This document shows positions 15,619-23,298 of a stretch of 24,225 nucleotides of DNA, in pieces; position 1 is the stretch's first letter; the number at the start of each line of letters is the position of its first letter. The position numbers were made by a program, and so were the translations under genes. Source of the DNA: DASYYE01 sp035946955 (lineage in GTDB: Bacteria; Actinomycetota; Actinomycetes; Streptosporangiales; Streptosporangiaceae); the NCBI GenBank assembly GCA_035946955.1, contig DASYYE010000318.1, forward strand, positions 1-24,225, given 5' to 3'. The notes beneath the pieces were generated by a model, which made no database searches, had not been told where the DNA came from, and was given only the letters and a program-made list of their open reading frames with translations.

Positions 15619-16914
15619 TCAGGACTGGCCGAACATGACTGCACCCCCCACGGACCCGTGGTTCATTGCGCCACCAAGGATCGGGGTCACCGTGTTCGTG
15701 AGCGGCTTGAACCAGATGAGGGCGCCGCCGTCGCCGCACGGGGGCTGGTAGGTGACTGCCAGCTGGCCGGCCTGTGCACCGATGATGTAGGTGCTCCCAG
15801 ACGTGGTGGGGATGTTGATGGGGGTGGTCCGGCCGCTGGGGCCGAGCTTGGCCACGTAGGTGTACCCGCATGCACCGGCGTCCTGCACGTAGGTGCCGAT
15901 GGGGGCCCCGTGCGTGCCCTGCAGGAGGGCCCAGGCATTGAGGTCGCCGAGGTCACCGCGGGCTGGGTGGCGGGCGGTCAGCGGAGTGGGGGTGGCGCCG
16001 GAGGCCGGCACGACCCACAGCTGCGAACCGCTGGCGGATTGCTTCGGGCCGCACCTTGCCAGCACGACGTTTGTCAGCCACCACTTCAGCGGCGAGCACC
16101 CCTGGACCGACGGGCTGACCGGCAGGTACCGGACGGACTTGCCGTCGTTACTCATCAGCGCGACCCCGTCCCCGGTCGTGCCGACGACCAGATGGGTCCC
16201 ATCGGGCGTGTCCAGCGCACCGCCCCAGAATTTCGCGCCCGCCGTGAACGTCACCGGGTACGTCAGCTCCTTGGTGCCCGCCAGGCTGAACCGCTCCAGG
16301 CGCTGGCTGTTGAGCCCGGCGGCAGCGATGATCGCGAGTCCGTCGGGTGATGTGAACCCGAGGGGCGTCATGTCGCTCCCCCAGTTGAGCCTGGTGCCCA
16401 CGCCGGTCCGCAGGTCCAGCACGGTTGTGCCGGCGCCGTCGAACAGCAGTGCCCGCTGGCCGTCACCCGACCAGGCCATGGGGGTCTCCGGGATGCCCCT
16501 CGCTCCAGCGTCAGCCGGGAAGGTCGTGATGCTGTAGCGGCCACCTGCCGGGTCCACCAGGAACAGCGTGGTCAGGGAGGGGTGGGCGTGCTGACCCGGG
16601 CTGTGCGGCTTAGACCGGCTCCAGTCGGCGAGGAACCAGCCCTGACCAACCCTGGCCCACGGGATGTCCTGACGGCTCCCCACCTGGCCGCTGGCAAGCG
16701 GTGCCGCGGTGTCCGAGGCCGAAGTCACATGTGCCCCGGTGGCCGTTCCCGTGGATCCCGCATCCGCGGACCGGCCCGACGCGGGCACGGAGCCACAACC
16801 CGCGACCGCGGTCGCGAACGCCGCCAGCACCACCGCGCCAACTCCGCCCGGGACCGCCCGGGACCACGCACGCCGCCTCGCCCGCACGCCATCACCGATC
16901 TGCTCATCATTCAT
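15619..16914 (-). CDS. Lipoprotein B, probable beta-propeller, tandem paralogue of lipoprotein A
   Basis: 431 residues from ATG 16914; a start at 16926 is possible but leaves only 2 nt after AAGGG. ATG 16914 aligns with the paralogue (both begin MND-x-Q). The lipobox is again ATAVAGC, Cys40. Shared blocks are RAVPGGVGAVVLAAFATAVAGC in near-identical form, GQVGSRQDIPWARVGQGW, TLFLVDPAGGRYSITTF, AWSGDGQRALL, LERFSLAGTKELTYPV and VSPSVQGCSPLKWW. Upstream DNA is also alike (TGAAGGGCTATGGGAA before both starts, CACTGCGGCGCC further up), so whole transcription units were duplicated. Divergence is strongest after the lipobox and in the C-terminal third (for example SGSTYIIGAQAGQLAVT). Function unknown; probably a surface beta-propeller. 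Confidence 0.8.
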   Translation of the reverse strand: MNDEQIGDGVRARRRAWSRAVPGGVGAVVLAAFATAVAGCGSVPASGRSADAGSTGTATGAHVTSASDTAAPLASGQVGSRQDIPWARVGQGWFLADWSRSKPHSPGQHAHPSLTTLFLVDPAGGRYSITTFPADAGARGIPETPMAWSGDGQRALLFDGAGTTVLDLRTGVGTRLNWGSDMTPLGFTSPDGLAIIAAAGLNSQRLERFSLAGTKELTYPVTFTAGAKFWGGALDTPDGTHLVVGTTGDGVALMSNDGKSVRYLPVSPSVQGCSPLKWWLTNVVLARCGPKQSASGSQLWVVPASGATPTPLTARHPARGDLGDLNAWALLQGTHGAPIGTYVQDAGACGYTYVAKLGPSGRTTPINIPTTSGSTYIIGAQAGQLAVTYQPPCGDGGALIWFKPLTNTVTPILGGAMNHGSVGGAVMFGQS

Positions 16915-17065
16915 CGAAGTTCCCATAGCCCTTCACATGCACTGCGGCGCCCACGGCAATCGGTTCGTCAGATATCTCCCGTGCGCGCCCGGACACCAAC
17001 TAACACGCTGGAGCGGGCGGACGGTTGCGGCGAATTTTCACGACGGCCGCAGGTGACGTAATCGT

Positions 17066-17071
17066 TATAGT
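17066..17071 (+). promoter_or_regulatory. -10 element TATAGT, leaderless arrangement
   Basis: TATAGT is followed by TGCGCC and ATG 17078 (6-nt spacing); no SD is visible. Confidence 0.6.
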
Positions 17072-17077
17072 TGCGCC

Positions 17078-17782
17078 ATGTCTGCCGGGCTTCCCACCTC
17101 GTACCCGCCGGTGACGACAGTGGCCGGGGCGGTGGCACGCATGGCTGCCATCGAGGCCTCCCTGCCACCTTCGGACGGCCTGTGCTGTTTCAACCGCATG
17201 TACCTGGATGTCACCAGGGAAGTCGGGGCGCGGATCACCGCCGGGTTCTTCGCCGACCTGGCGTTCATGACCCACCTGGACGTCACGTTCGCGGGACTGT
17301 ACTTCGACGCGGTGGACGCCGCGGCTGACCCGCGGACGGTGCCGGTGGCCTGGCGGCCGCTGGTGGAACGGCGCGCGCAACCGGGGATCGAACCGGTCCA
17401 GTTCGCACTGGCCGGCATGAACGCCCACATCAACCACGACCTGCCGGTGGCGATGGTCCAGACGTGCACGGCGCTGGACACCTCACCGGCCGCAGGCACC
17501 CACCTGGCCGACTACCAGAAGGTGGACCGGTTGCTGGACGCCGCCGAGCAGTCGATCCGGCGGTCGTTCGAGTCCCTGCCGGAGCGTGCCGCCGACCAGC
17601 ACCTCAGTGCGGTCTGCAACCTCATCGCCTGCTGGACCATCAACTCCGCGCGCGACCTCGCGTGGGACAACTGCCTCCTGCTGTGGGAGGTGCGCGACAA
17701 CCCGGTCGCCTACAAGCTGGCCTGCGACGGCCTCGCCGAAACAGCGGCGCTCGCCAGCCGGATGCTCCTCGCTGCGGTATGA
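17078..17782 (+). CDS. DUF5995 family protein
   Basis: 234 residues, mostly helical, soluble. The family is recognised by QFALAGMNAHINHDLPVAM at about 108-126 with conserved His117 and His120. FNRMYLDVTREV (38-49) and AVCNLIACWTINSARDLAWDN (about 181-201) also look conserved. The two histidines plus acidic residues might bind a metal, but no activity is established and I assign none. ATG 17078 is 6 nt from a consensus-like TATAGT, so the mRNA is probably leaderless. It diverges from lipoprotein B, and an SDR gene with its own promoter-like hexamer follows on the same strand after 76 nt. Confidence 0.85.
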   Translation: MSAGLPTSYPPVTTVAGAVARMAAIEASLPPSDGLCCFNRMYLDVTREVGARITAGFFADLAFMTHLDVTFAGLYFDAVDAAADPRTVPVAWRPLVERRAQPGIEPVQFALAGMNAHINHDLPVAMVQTCTALDTSPAAGTHLADYQKVDRLLDAAEQSIRRSFESLPERAADQHLSAVCNLIACWTINSARDLAWDNCLLLWEVRDNPVAYKLACDGLAETAALASRMLLAAV

Positions 17783-17845
17783 CCGGGGCAGCCCTCACGC
17801 GCCTGCCGTATCGCCCACCCCTGCGGCTGTCTGCCCGCCTGCCAC

Positions 17846-17851
17846 TAGGGT
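17846..17851 (+). promoter_or_regulatory. -10 element TAGGGT, leaderless arrangement
   Basis: TAGGGT is followed by 7 nt and GTG 17859. The AGGG could alternatively be a weak SD 8 nt from the start. Confidence 0.4.
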
Positions 17852-17858
17852 CAGTGAG

Positions 17859-18608
17859 GTGAGCGGACGGGCGGTCTTGGTCACGGGAGCGGCCAGGGGG
17901 ATCGGCCGTGCCATCGCTGAGGCGTTCGCCGCCCAGGGCGACCGGGTGGCCGTGCACTACGGATGGTCAGCCGGGCTGGCCGCCGAGGTGGTGGCGGGCC
18001 TGCCCGGCACCAGGCATGTGGCCGTGCAGGCAGACCTGGCTGACGCCCAGGCGGTGCGGCAGATGGTGGACCAGGCCAGTGAGGCACTCGGCGGGCTCGA
18101 TGTACTGGTGAACAACGCGGGGGTGTTCACCCCGCACCACATCACCGAGGTGAGCTACGAGCAGTGGCAGGCGGCCTGGCATGAGACCCTCGACGTCAAC
18201 CTCACCGGCGCGGCCAACGTGACCTGGTGCGCTGTCCAGCACATGGTCGCGGCGGGCGGGGGGCACATCGTCAATGTCTCTTCCCGGGGTGCCTTCCGGG
18301 GTGAGCCGGGCCAGCCTGCCTACGGGGCGAGCAAGGCCGGGCTGAACGCCTTCGGCCAGTCGCTGGCCATTGCCCTGGCTCCGCACGGGATCTCGGTCGC
18401 CACGGTGGCGCCGGGTTTCGTGGAGACCGACATGGTGACCACCCACCTCACCGGGGAGTCAGGCGCCCGGATCCGCGCACAGAGCCCGTTCGGCCGGGTC
18501 GCCCAGCCGGGCGAGGTGGCAGCCGCCGTGGTCTACCTCGCCTCCCCGCAGGCGCAGTGGGCCAGTGGCGCCGTCCTCGACCTCAACGGCGCTTCGTACC
18601 TCCGCTGA
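17859..18608 (+). CDS. Short-chain dehydrogenase/reductase (classical SDR, FabG-like)
   Basis: 249 residues, normal for a classical SDR. The nucleotide-binding motif TGAARGIG is at 9-16, NNAG at 85-88, and the catalytic Ser142, Tyr155 and Lys159 are in place (VNVSSRG, YGASK). PGFVETDM (after the active site) and the C-terminal VVYLASPQAQWASGAVLDLNGASYL are typical of FabG-like enzymes. The Rossmann loop after strand 2 (AVHYGWS) has no acidic residue at the NAD-selecting place, which leans towards NADP(H). Substrate unknown; an acyl, polyol or steroid ketone reductase are all possible. The open frame extends 91 codons upstream over the DUF5995 gene and is not used; GTG 17859 is chosen from the motif position. 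Confidence 0.92.
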   Translation: MSGRAVLVTGAARGIGRAIAEAFAAQGDRVAVHYGWSAGLAAEVVAGLPGTRHVAVQADLADAQAVRQMVDQASEALGGLDVLVNNAGVFTPHHITEVSYEQWQAAWHETLDVNLTGAANVTWCAVQHMVAAGGGHIVNVSSRGAFRGEPGQPAYGASKAGLNAFGQSLAIALAPHGISVATVAPGFVETDMVTTHLTGESGARIRAQSPFGRVAQPGEVAAAVVYLASPQAQWASGAVLDLNGASYLR

Positions 18609-18642
18609 CCGCGCAGCCCCGCATCCGCGCAGGCTGAGCCGT

Positions 18643-19374
18643 TCACACCCCGCCGGTGGTCCGGTGCACCAGGTTCGACGGGCTTCCGTAATAGAAGGCT
18701 CTTACGCGGTAGGAGGCCTTCTCCTCGTCCGGCAGGACGACTATGCCGCATGAGTTGATGTGCGGCTGGAGTACCTCGATCACGTGGAAGATGGTGCTGC
18801 CCGCCGGCTTGATCTCCACGAAGTAGCCCTCTTCGTTGGTGGCGTGGTCCACCCAGGTGAGCTCGACGCCAGTCCCGGGCACGATGGTGGCCCGCAGCCC
18901 CGCAGGGGCACCCGCCGCAGCGGTGCGCGGAGTCCGGATCGAATGTTGCGCCACGGGGTTACCCGGCAGTGTCCGCGGCAGCGCCCATATCTCCTGTGCC
19001 TGCGTTGGCTCATGGTATTTCCCGGGTGGCAGGCTCACTCCCACCGTATTGGTGGTCGGCCCATAGAACGGCTGGACGCGGTAGTAGAAGGTGGTGCCCG
19101 GCATGAGGAGGGAGTGCGTGAATGCCGTCTGGCCCGGTGGCAGGAAACCGAGGATCGTGAACGGGCCAGCCGGCGCCGTCGCGTATTCGAGTATGCGGCC
19201 AGCAGGTTCGGGGCCGCTGGCCCGCCAGGTGAGCCTGATGTCAGTGGGCCTGATGAGGGTAGCGCTGAGCTGGATCGCTGGCTGGCCGGTGGCGGACGGT
19301 GACGCCGCGGCGCTGCAGCCCGCCAGCAGCGCCGCCAGCAGTGGCAGTGCGAGAAGCCGGGTCCGTGTCATCAC
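18643..19374 (-). CDS. Lipoprotein with fibronectin type III-like repeats
   Basis: About 243 residues from GTG 19374; ATG 19371 is one codon later and equally likely, with GAGG about 11 nt upstream. The signal peptide ends in the lipobox LLAGC (Cys19 counting from ATG 19371), so it is a membrane-anchored surface lipoprotein. Two FnIII-like beta-sandwich units follow: about 33-117 (PTDIRLTWRASG ... FYYRVQPFYG) and about 157-238 (GVELTWVDHATNEEGYFVEI ... YRVRAFYYGSPSN). No catalytic motif is present. It probably binds or presents something at the surface. It follows the secreted 19454-20071 gene by 79 nt on the same strand, so the pair may be an operon. Confidence 0.8.
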   Translation of the reverse strand: MMTRTRLLALPLLAALLAGCSAAASPSATGQPAIQLSATLIRPTDIRLTWRASGPEPAGRILEYATAPAGPFTILGFLPPGQTAFTHSLLMPGTTFYYRVQPFYGPTTNTVGVSLPPGKYHEPTQAQEIWALPRTLPGNPVAQHSIRTPRTAAAGAPAGLRATIVPGTGVELTWVDHATNEEGYFVEIKPAGSTIFHVIEVLQPHINSCGIVVLPDEEKASYRVRAFYYGSPSNLVHRTTGGV

Positions 19375-19453
19375 TGGAGTGCCTCAGTGGGCTGAGTACC
19401 GCGCCGGTCCCAGCCGCTCGATAGCCACCGGGACCGGCACAGCGGGACGGTGC

Positions 19454-20071
19454 TTACATGTGCCAGAACTTCAGGTTGCTCCACTTGACCGTGATCGGCC
19501 CATGGCCGCTGTCGGTGCGGTAGGCACCGAACTTGTCGTAGAAGCTGCCACTCGGGCTGGAGGTGGTGTATTTCAGCGAGCCGTTGATGTACACCTGCAG
19601 CTTGTTGCCGATGTAGTGGACGGTGTCGACGGTCACCGGAGTGCCAACCGTGGCGACGCCGGAGGCGATCGTCTGCCCGCCTTCCACCGCGTACAAGGTG
19701 CCGCCCGTCTCCACGGCCATGAGGAAGTAGGGGCCCACGAAGTCCTGGAACGTCTGCTTCAGGCTGATGCGGGAGCCGACCATGCTGGTGATTACGAACG
19801 TCCCCTGGAACTTGTGGGCGCCGCGCGAGTAGTCGACGTAGCGCCGCTCGGCGCGGTCAAAGCCGCCGGTGCTGGTGCAGGTGAGCTTGAACACCAGCCC
19901 GTTGACCACGCCGCAGCCCTGCTGCTGGACCGTGAAAGAAGGCGAGTACGGTATCCAGGTCCTAGGTGCCGCCCGGGTGTGCGTCACCCCGGCGCTTGCC
20001 GCCGGGGCTGCTGCGATCAGCAGACCGCAGACGATGGTGCCGACGGTGGCCACGCGTCGTCTCATCAACAT
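19454..20071 (-). CDS. Small secreted beta-sandwich protein (concanavalin A-like, lyase/lectin-type fold suspected)
   Basis: 205 residues. The start ATG 20071 is set by AAGGAGG 5 nt upstream; the frame runs 26 codons further but without signal. MLMRRRVATVGTIV then an Ala-rich core ending AAPAASAG is a clear signal peptide (about 1-28). The mature part is beta-strand-rich: YSRGAHKFQGTFVITSMVG, ISLKQTFQDFVGPYFLMAV, VDTVHYIGNKLQVYINGSLKYT and FGAYRTDSGHGPITVKWSNLKFW. The order FQG-strand, YINGS and final FGAYR...VKWSNLKF recalls ConA-like polysaccharide lyase or lectin families, but the match is by eye and no active site is assigned. Two cysteines (CGVV, LTCTS) could pair. Its promoter region is unusually AT-rich. 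Confidence 0.7.
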   Translation of the reverse strand: MLMRRRVATVGTIVCGLLIAAAPAASAGVTHTRAAPRTWIPYSPSFTVQQQGCGVVNGLVFKLTCTSTGGFDRAERRYVDYSRGAHKFQGTFVITSMVGSRISLKQTFQDFVGPYFLMAVETGGTLYAVEGGQTIASGVATVGTPVTVDTVHYIGNKLQVYINGSLKYTTSSPSGSFYDKFGAYRTDSGHGPITVKWSNLKFWHM

Positions 20072-20233
20072 GCGAGCCTCCTTGAGGTGAAGGTCGTGGC
20101 CTTCTGCGGGGCCGGGCAACGGCGAGGCAGCCGTGCCCGGGCAGGCCATGCGCGGGGGCGGTTCACGGCATCGTCACTGAGCATGGCCGCAAAGTAACCC
20201 TAGATGACACAAACCGGACTGACTAGAAAACTG

Positions 20234-20248
20234 GTAAAAAGTCTTTAC
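20234..20248. promoter_or_regulatory. AT-rich inverted repeat GTAAA-N5-TTTAC upstream of the secreted protein
   Basis: 5-bp arms at 20234-20238 and 20244-20248 lie in a rare AT-rich patch about 165 bp upstream of ATG 20071. TAGGGT at 20198-20203 (minus strand) is a possible -10 between them. The role is a guess. Confidence 0.3.
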
Positions 20249-20322
20249 TTAATCTTGAAGACCCGGGTCGGTCCGTCCTGCAGGCACACCAACTCCTGGG
20301 CGAAACCCGCAGGCGACCGGTG

Positions 20323-21186
20323 TCAGGTCGCGGCGGGGCGGGCCGGGGACAGGCCGGTCAGTTCCTCGCTGAGCTGCCAGAGCCGCTGCGCCGTGGCCTC
20401 GTCACGGGCGGCCGCGGAGGGTTCACGGCGCTTGCGCTTGACGTAGTAGCCGCCGCTCTCCCCCGCCACCTCCGGTGAGCTGGCCAGGTACACGATCGTG
20501 TCGGCACCGCGCTCCGGAGTCAGCAGGAAAGGCCGTGCCACGGTCAGCCCGGCCCGCATGAAGAAGCTGGCGTCGCGCCCGAACCCGGTCCGCACTACGC
20601 CGGGGTGGGCGCAGTTGGCCGTCACACCGGCGCCCGCCAGCCGGCGGGCCAGTTCACGGGTGAACAGGATGTTGGCGAGCTTGCTGTTGGCGTAGGAACG
20701 CCAGCTCTCCCACCCGTTGCCGAGGTTCAGGTCGTCGAGGTCGAGCTTGGCTGCGGTGTGCGCGTCAGAGGTGACCGTCACCACCCGCGCGGGGGCGCTC
20801 GCCTTCAGCTTGTCCAGCAGCAGGTTGGTGAGCAGGAACGGTGCCAGGTGGTTGACCGCGAACACTTCCTCGAAACCGTCCTGGCTGACCCGGCGCTGGC
20901 CAGCCACGAACCCCGCGTTGTTCACCACTACGTCGACTCGGTCCAGCGCGCCCAGCCGGGCCGCCAGCTCCCGCACCTGTTCGAGCGAGGCCAGGTCGGC
21001 GATCTCCAGCCGGGGCTGCACCGTGCTCGCGGCCGCGACCTCGGCGAGCGCCGCCGCGCCGCGGTCACGGTCACGCCCGACCAAGACGACCTGCGCGCCC
21101 ATTCGGGCCAGAGCGCACGCGGCCGCCTTCCCGATCCCCGAGGTAGCGCCGGTCACGACGCAGACTTCGCCATTCATGCCCGGCAT
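20323..21186 (-). CDS. Short-chain dehydrogenase/reductase (retinol-dehydrogenase/WW-oxidoreductase-like)
   Basis: 287 residues. The cofactor motif TGATSGIGKA is at 12-21, NNAG at 89-92, catalytic Ser140 in VVTVTSDAH, and Tyr165/Lys169 in YANSKLANILFTRELARRL, a pattern typical of the retinol-dehydrogenase-like SDRs. Arg38 and Arg40 in VLVGRDR favour NADP(H). The HPGVVRTGF and SGGYYVKRKRREPS regions match that subfamily. Substrate is unknown. The longer open frame to 21315 lies over the upstream gene. ATG 21186 begins one nucleotide after the TAG stop of the anti-sigma-like gene (ATG 21177 is an alternative), so translation is probably coupled and the enzyme belongs to the sigma-factor operon. 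Confidence 0.9.
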   Translation of the reverse strand: MPGMNGEVCVVTGATSGIGKAAACALARMGAQVVLVGRDRDRGAAALAEVAAASTVQPRLEIADLASLEQVRELAARLGALDRVDVVVNNAGFVAGQRRVSQDGFEEVFAVNHLAPFLLTNLLLDKLKASAPARVVTVTSDAHTAAKLDLDDLNLGNGWESWRSYANSKLANILFTRELARRLAGAGVTANCAHPGVVRTGFGRDASFFMRAGLTVARPFLLTPERGADTIVYLASSPEVAGESGGYYVKRKRREPSAAARDEATAQRLWQLSEELTGLSPARPAAT

Positions 21187-21187
21187 G

Positions 21188-22306
21188 CTAGCCCAGTGAG
21201 GTGACGCTGCTCGAGCCGAGCACCGTTCCGTGGGCGAGTATGGCACCTGACGCCGAATAGGCCGCCCATGAGGCGTGCTCGTCCTGGCCCGTGACGAACA
21301 CGCAGAACCTGGCACCTCCCGCGGGCACGGCCCTCACCGAGGTGTGGCCGTTTGGCTGCTGGACCACGACGTGGTCGACATCGCCCGCCACCACTAGTGC
21401 TGTCACGACCGAGTTGCCCAGTGCAGCGGCCGAGAAGGCCTGCTTAACGGGACGGGTCTTGCCCAGCCAGTGGCTGAGCGACGGATAGCAACCGCCACCA
21501 CCTGACCGGGGGAGACCAAGACAAACCCCCCATGGGCCGACGTAGGCATCCACGGCCCATCCCTGGCCTGCCACTGCCCCGGAACCGATCCGGTAGGTGG
21601 CTCGTGGCGGCACCGTCTCACCACGGTGCAGCCAGCGCACCGTCTCCACTGAACCCAGGGCAGTGAAGGGAATGGCGTAGCCCAGCTCGTGCTGGTCTGA
21701 GGAGTAGGCGACGACCTTGGTGACCGCGGCGCTGGTGGGCACGGCGAACGCGAAGTACCTGGCGTAGCGGCCACCGAAGACCGGGACCGGATGCACGGTG
21801 AGGGTCCGCCCGTTGGTGAGCAGGAGATGCAGGTAGGCCACGTCACCGCGGACCGACCCCACGCTCACCTGTCCCATGGTGAGAATGACGGTGGCAGGAT
21901 CCCCGCCGCCGACCTGACCCTGCACACAGGTGCTGCCCTGGCTTGTCTGGAAAGAAAAGCCGCAGCCCATGCCGGGAGCGAACTGGCCGACAGCCTGCCA
22001 GTGCTTGCCGTTGAGGGTGCCCGATGCGATCAGCCCTCGCGCCGAGCCCGGCCCCGGCGGGTTGTCCGTGACGTAGTAGTGCGACGACACCACCGGCGCC
22101 GACTCCCCGGCACCGAACTGGTGCACCACGAACGGGACTCCTAGGGCGGCCACCGCTGTCACGGCAGCGACCGCAATGAGGCGGCGCTTTACTCGCATAC
22201 CTTTCCCCCGCTTGACTACCGTTTCGAATGGGAGCGGCCCCGGAGTGAACTCATCGAGCGCGGTGCCAAGCCACGCCCGCACTTCACGTTCGTTTTCGGT
22301 GTTCAC
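21188..22306 (-). CDS. Membrane-anchored partner of the ECF sigma factor (anti-sigma-like)
   Basis: 372 residues from GTG 22306. A cytoplasmic N-terminus of about 40 residues (NEREVRAWLGTALDEFTPGPLPFETVVKRGKGMRVKRR region) is followed by one membrane helix at about 43-61, then a long extracytoplasmic beta-rich domain containing several cysteines (MGCGFSFQTSQGSTC, CLGLPRSGGGGC, FCVFV). This N-in topology and position right behind a SigE-family sigma gene are usual for its cognate regulator. No zinc-binding HxxxCxxC (ZAS) motif is visible, so it is not a classical ZAS anti-sigma. GTG 22306 overlaps the sigma stop (GTGA), implying translational coupling. The open frame extends 29 codons into the sigma gene and is not used. 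Confidence 0.8.
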   Translation of the reverse strand: MNTENEREVRAWLGTALDEFTPGPLPFETVVKRGKGMRVKRRLIAVAAVTAVAALGVPFVVHQFGAGESAPVVSSHYYVTDNPPGPGSARGLIASGTLNGKHWQAVGQFAPGMGCGFSFQTSQGSTCVQGQVGGGDPATVILTMGQVSVGSVRGDVAYLHLLLTNGRTLTVHPVPVFGGRYARYFAFAVPTSAAVTKVVAYSSDQHELGYAIPFTALGSVETVRWLHRGETVPPRATYRIGSGAVAGQGWAVDAYVGPWGVCLGLPRSGGGGCYPSLSHWLGKTRPVKQAFSAAALGNSVVTALVVAGDVDHVVVQQPNGHTSVRAVPAGGARFCVFVTGQDEHASWAAYSASGAILAHGTVLGSSSVTSLG

Positions 22307-22806
22307 CGGCTCCCCCAATCCGCGAGTTCGTCGCTTCCCCTGAGCTTGGCCAGGGCGCGTGAGGCCTGGCTTTTGACGTTGCCCACCGAACAACCCATTG
22401 CCGCCGCGACCTGTGCTTCGGTCAGATCCAGCCAGAACCTCAGCACCAGCACCTCTCGCTGGCGCCGTGGCAGGGTCATCAGGGCGGCAATAACCGCTGC
22501 ACGGTCGCCGTGCGCAGCGGCGAAGTCCATGCCGTGCACCTCAGGCGGCTCCGCGCCGAGATGCTCGGTGACCCGGCGTTTACGGAACCCGCCGCGGTGG
22601 GCGTTGAGCAGTACCCGGCACACGTAGGCATCCGGGTCGTCCGCCCGCCGCACCCGCGGCCAGGAGGCGAAGGTGTTGGCCAGCGCCGTCTGGGCGAGGT
22701 CCTCGGCCAGGCCGCGGTCGCCGGTGATGCCATAGGCAAGACGGACCAGCCGAGGCCAGCGACTGTGTGCGAAGTCGCTGAACTCCCCCGTTAACTGGCT
22801 GTTCAA
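22303..22806 (-). CDS. ECF RNA polymerase sigma factor, SigE family
   Basis: 167 residues, the typical length of the TIGR02983 (SigE-family) ECF sigma factors of actinobacteria. Region 2 spans about 10-75 (FAHSRWPRLVRLAYGITGD, AEDLAQTALANTFASW) and region 4 about 105-156 (LMTLPRRQREVLVLRFWLDL, then TEAQVAAAMGCSVGNVKSQASRAL as the -35-binding helix-turn-helix). It directs RNA polymerase to its own promoter set, probably under a surface signal. The start is an unusual TTG, backed by GGAGGTGGG 7 nt upstream. It is first in a coupled operon with the membrane partner and an SDR, and diverges from the TfoX-like gene. Confidence 0.95.
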   Translation of the reverse strand: MNSQLTGEFSDFAHSRWPRLVRLAYGITGDRGLAEDLAQTALANTFASWPRVRRADDPDAYVCRVLLNAHRGGFRKRRVTEHLGAEPPEVHGMDFAAAHGDRAAVIAALMTLPRRQREVLVLRFWLDLTEAQVAAAMGCSVGNVKSQASRALAKLRGSDELADWGSR

Positions 22807-22834
22807 GGCCCACCTCCTCGTCCCTACTCAACAA

Positions 22835-22862
22835 GAGGACTCCAGGCCCCGCCAGGGTTGCA
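22835..22862 (-). promoter_or_regulatory. Candidate ECF-type promoter of the sigma operon (TGCAACC-N15-GTCCTC)
   Basis: On the minus strand TGCAACC (22862-22856) is followed by 15 nt and GTCCTC (22840-22835), about 28 nt ahead of the TTG start. AAC-type -35 and GTC-type -10 elements are usual in ECF promoters, so autoregulation is likely but unproven. Confidence 0.4.
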
Positions 22863-22920
22863 TCACACGCACAGCAAACCATCAGCCCAGTCACCAGGCC
22901 AGACTGTCAGCGCCCACGTC

Positions 22921-22926
22921 TAGGCT
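22921..22926 (+). promoter_or_regulatory. -10 element TAGGCT, leaderless arrangement
   Basis: TAGGCT is followed by GGCTTC and GTG 22933 (6-nt spacing); no SD is present. The arrangement mirrors 6969-6981 and 2487-2480. Confidence 0.55.
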
Positions 22927-22932
22927 GGCTTC

Positions 22933-23280
22933 GTGCCTGAGAGTGAGCCTGGAGAGCTCCGGCCCGAGGACCGCTACCAAGACCTGGTCGACGAGTTCAT
23001 CGGCACCGCGGACGTGACCCCGCCCAGCGGCGGCCGCGGTTTCGGCCGTGGCGCCATCCGCTACCAGAAAAGGATCTTCGCGATGCTGGTCCGCGGCCGC
23101 CTGGTGGTCAAGTTGCCAGCGGCCCGCGTGGATGCTCTGGTCTCCGCCGGTGAGGGCGTCTATTTCGACGCGAACAAAGGCACCCCTATGCGGGAGTGGT
23201 TCAGCCTGGACCCCGGGTCCGGGCAGGAATGGCTGCCGCTCGCCCGTGAAGCGCTCGAGTTCGCCCGCTCCGCCCGCTGA
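22933..23280 (+). CDS. TfoX N-terminal/YjbR-like small protein
   Basis: 115 residues starting at GTG. FGRGAIRYQKRIFAMLVRGRLVVKLP (about 37-62) and YFDANKGTPMREWFSLDP (about 77-94) are typical of the TfoX_N domain, an alpha/beta fold related to YjbR. In gammaproteobacteria TfoX activates competence, but short actinobacterial proteins with only this domain have no known function and should not be named tfoX. No DNA-binding helix-turn-helix is visible. It diverges from the sigma operon with a leaderless-type start, and converges on the VOC gene with 18 nt between stops. Confidence 0.85.
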   Translation: MPESEPGELRPEDRYQDLVDEFIGTADVTPPSGGRGFGRGAIRYQKRIFAMLVRGRLVVKLPAARVDALVSAGEGVYFDANKGTPMREWFSLDPGSGQEWLPLAREALEFARSAR

Positions 23281-23298
23281 CGCGCCAGACCGCCCAGC

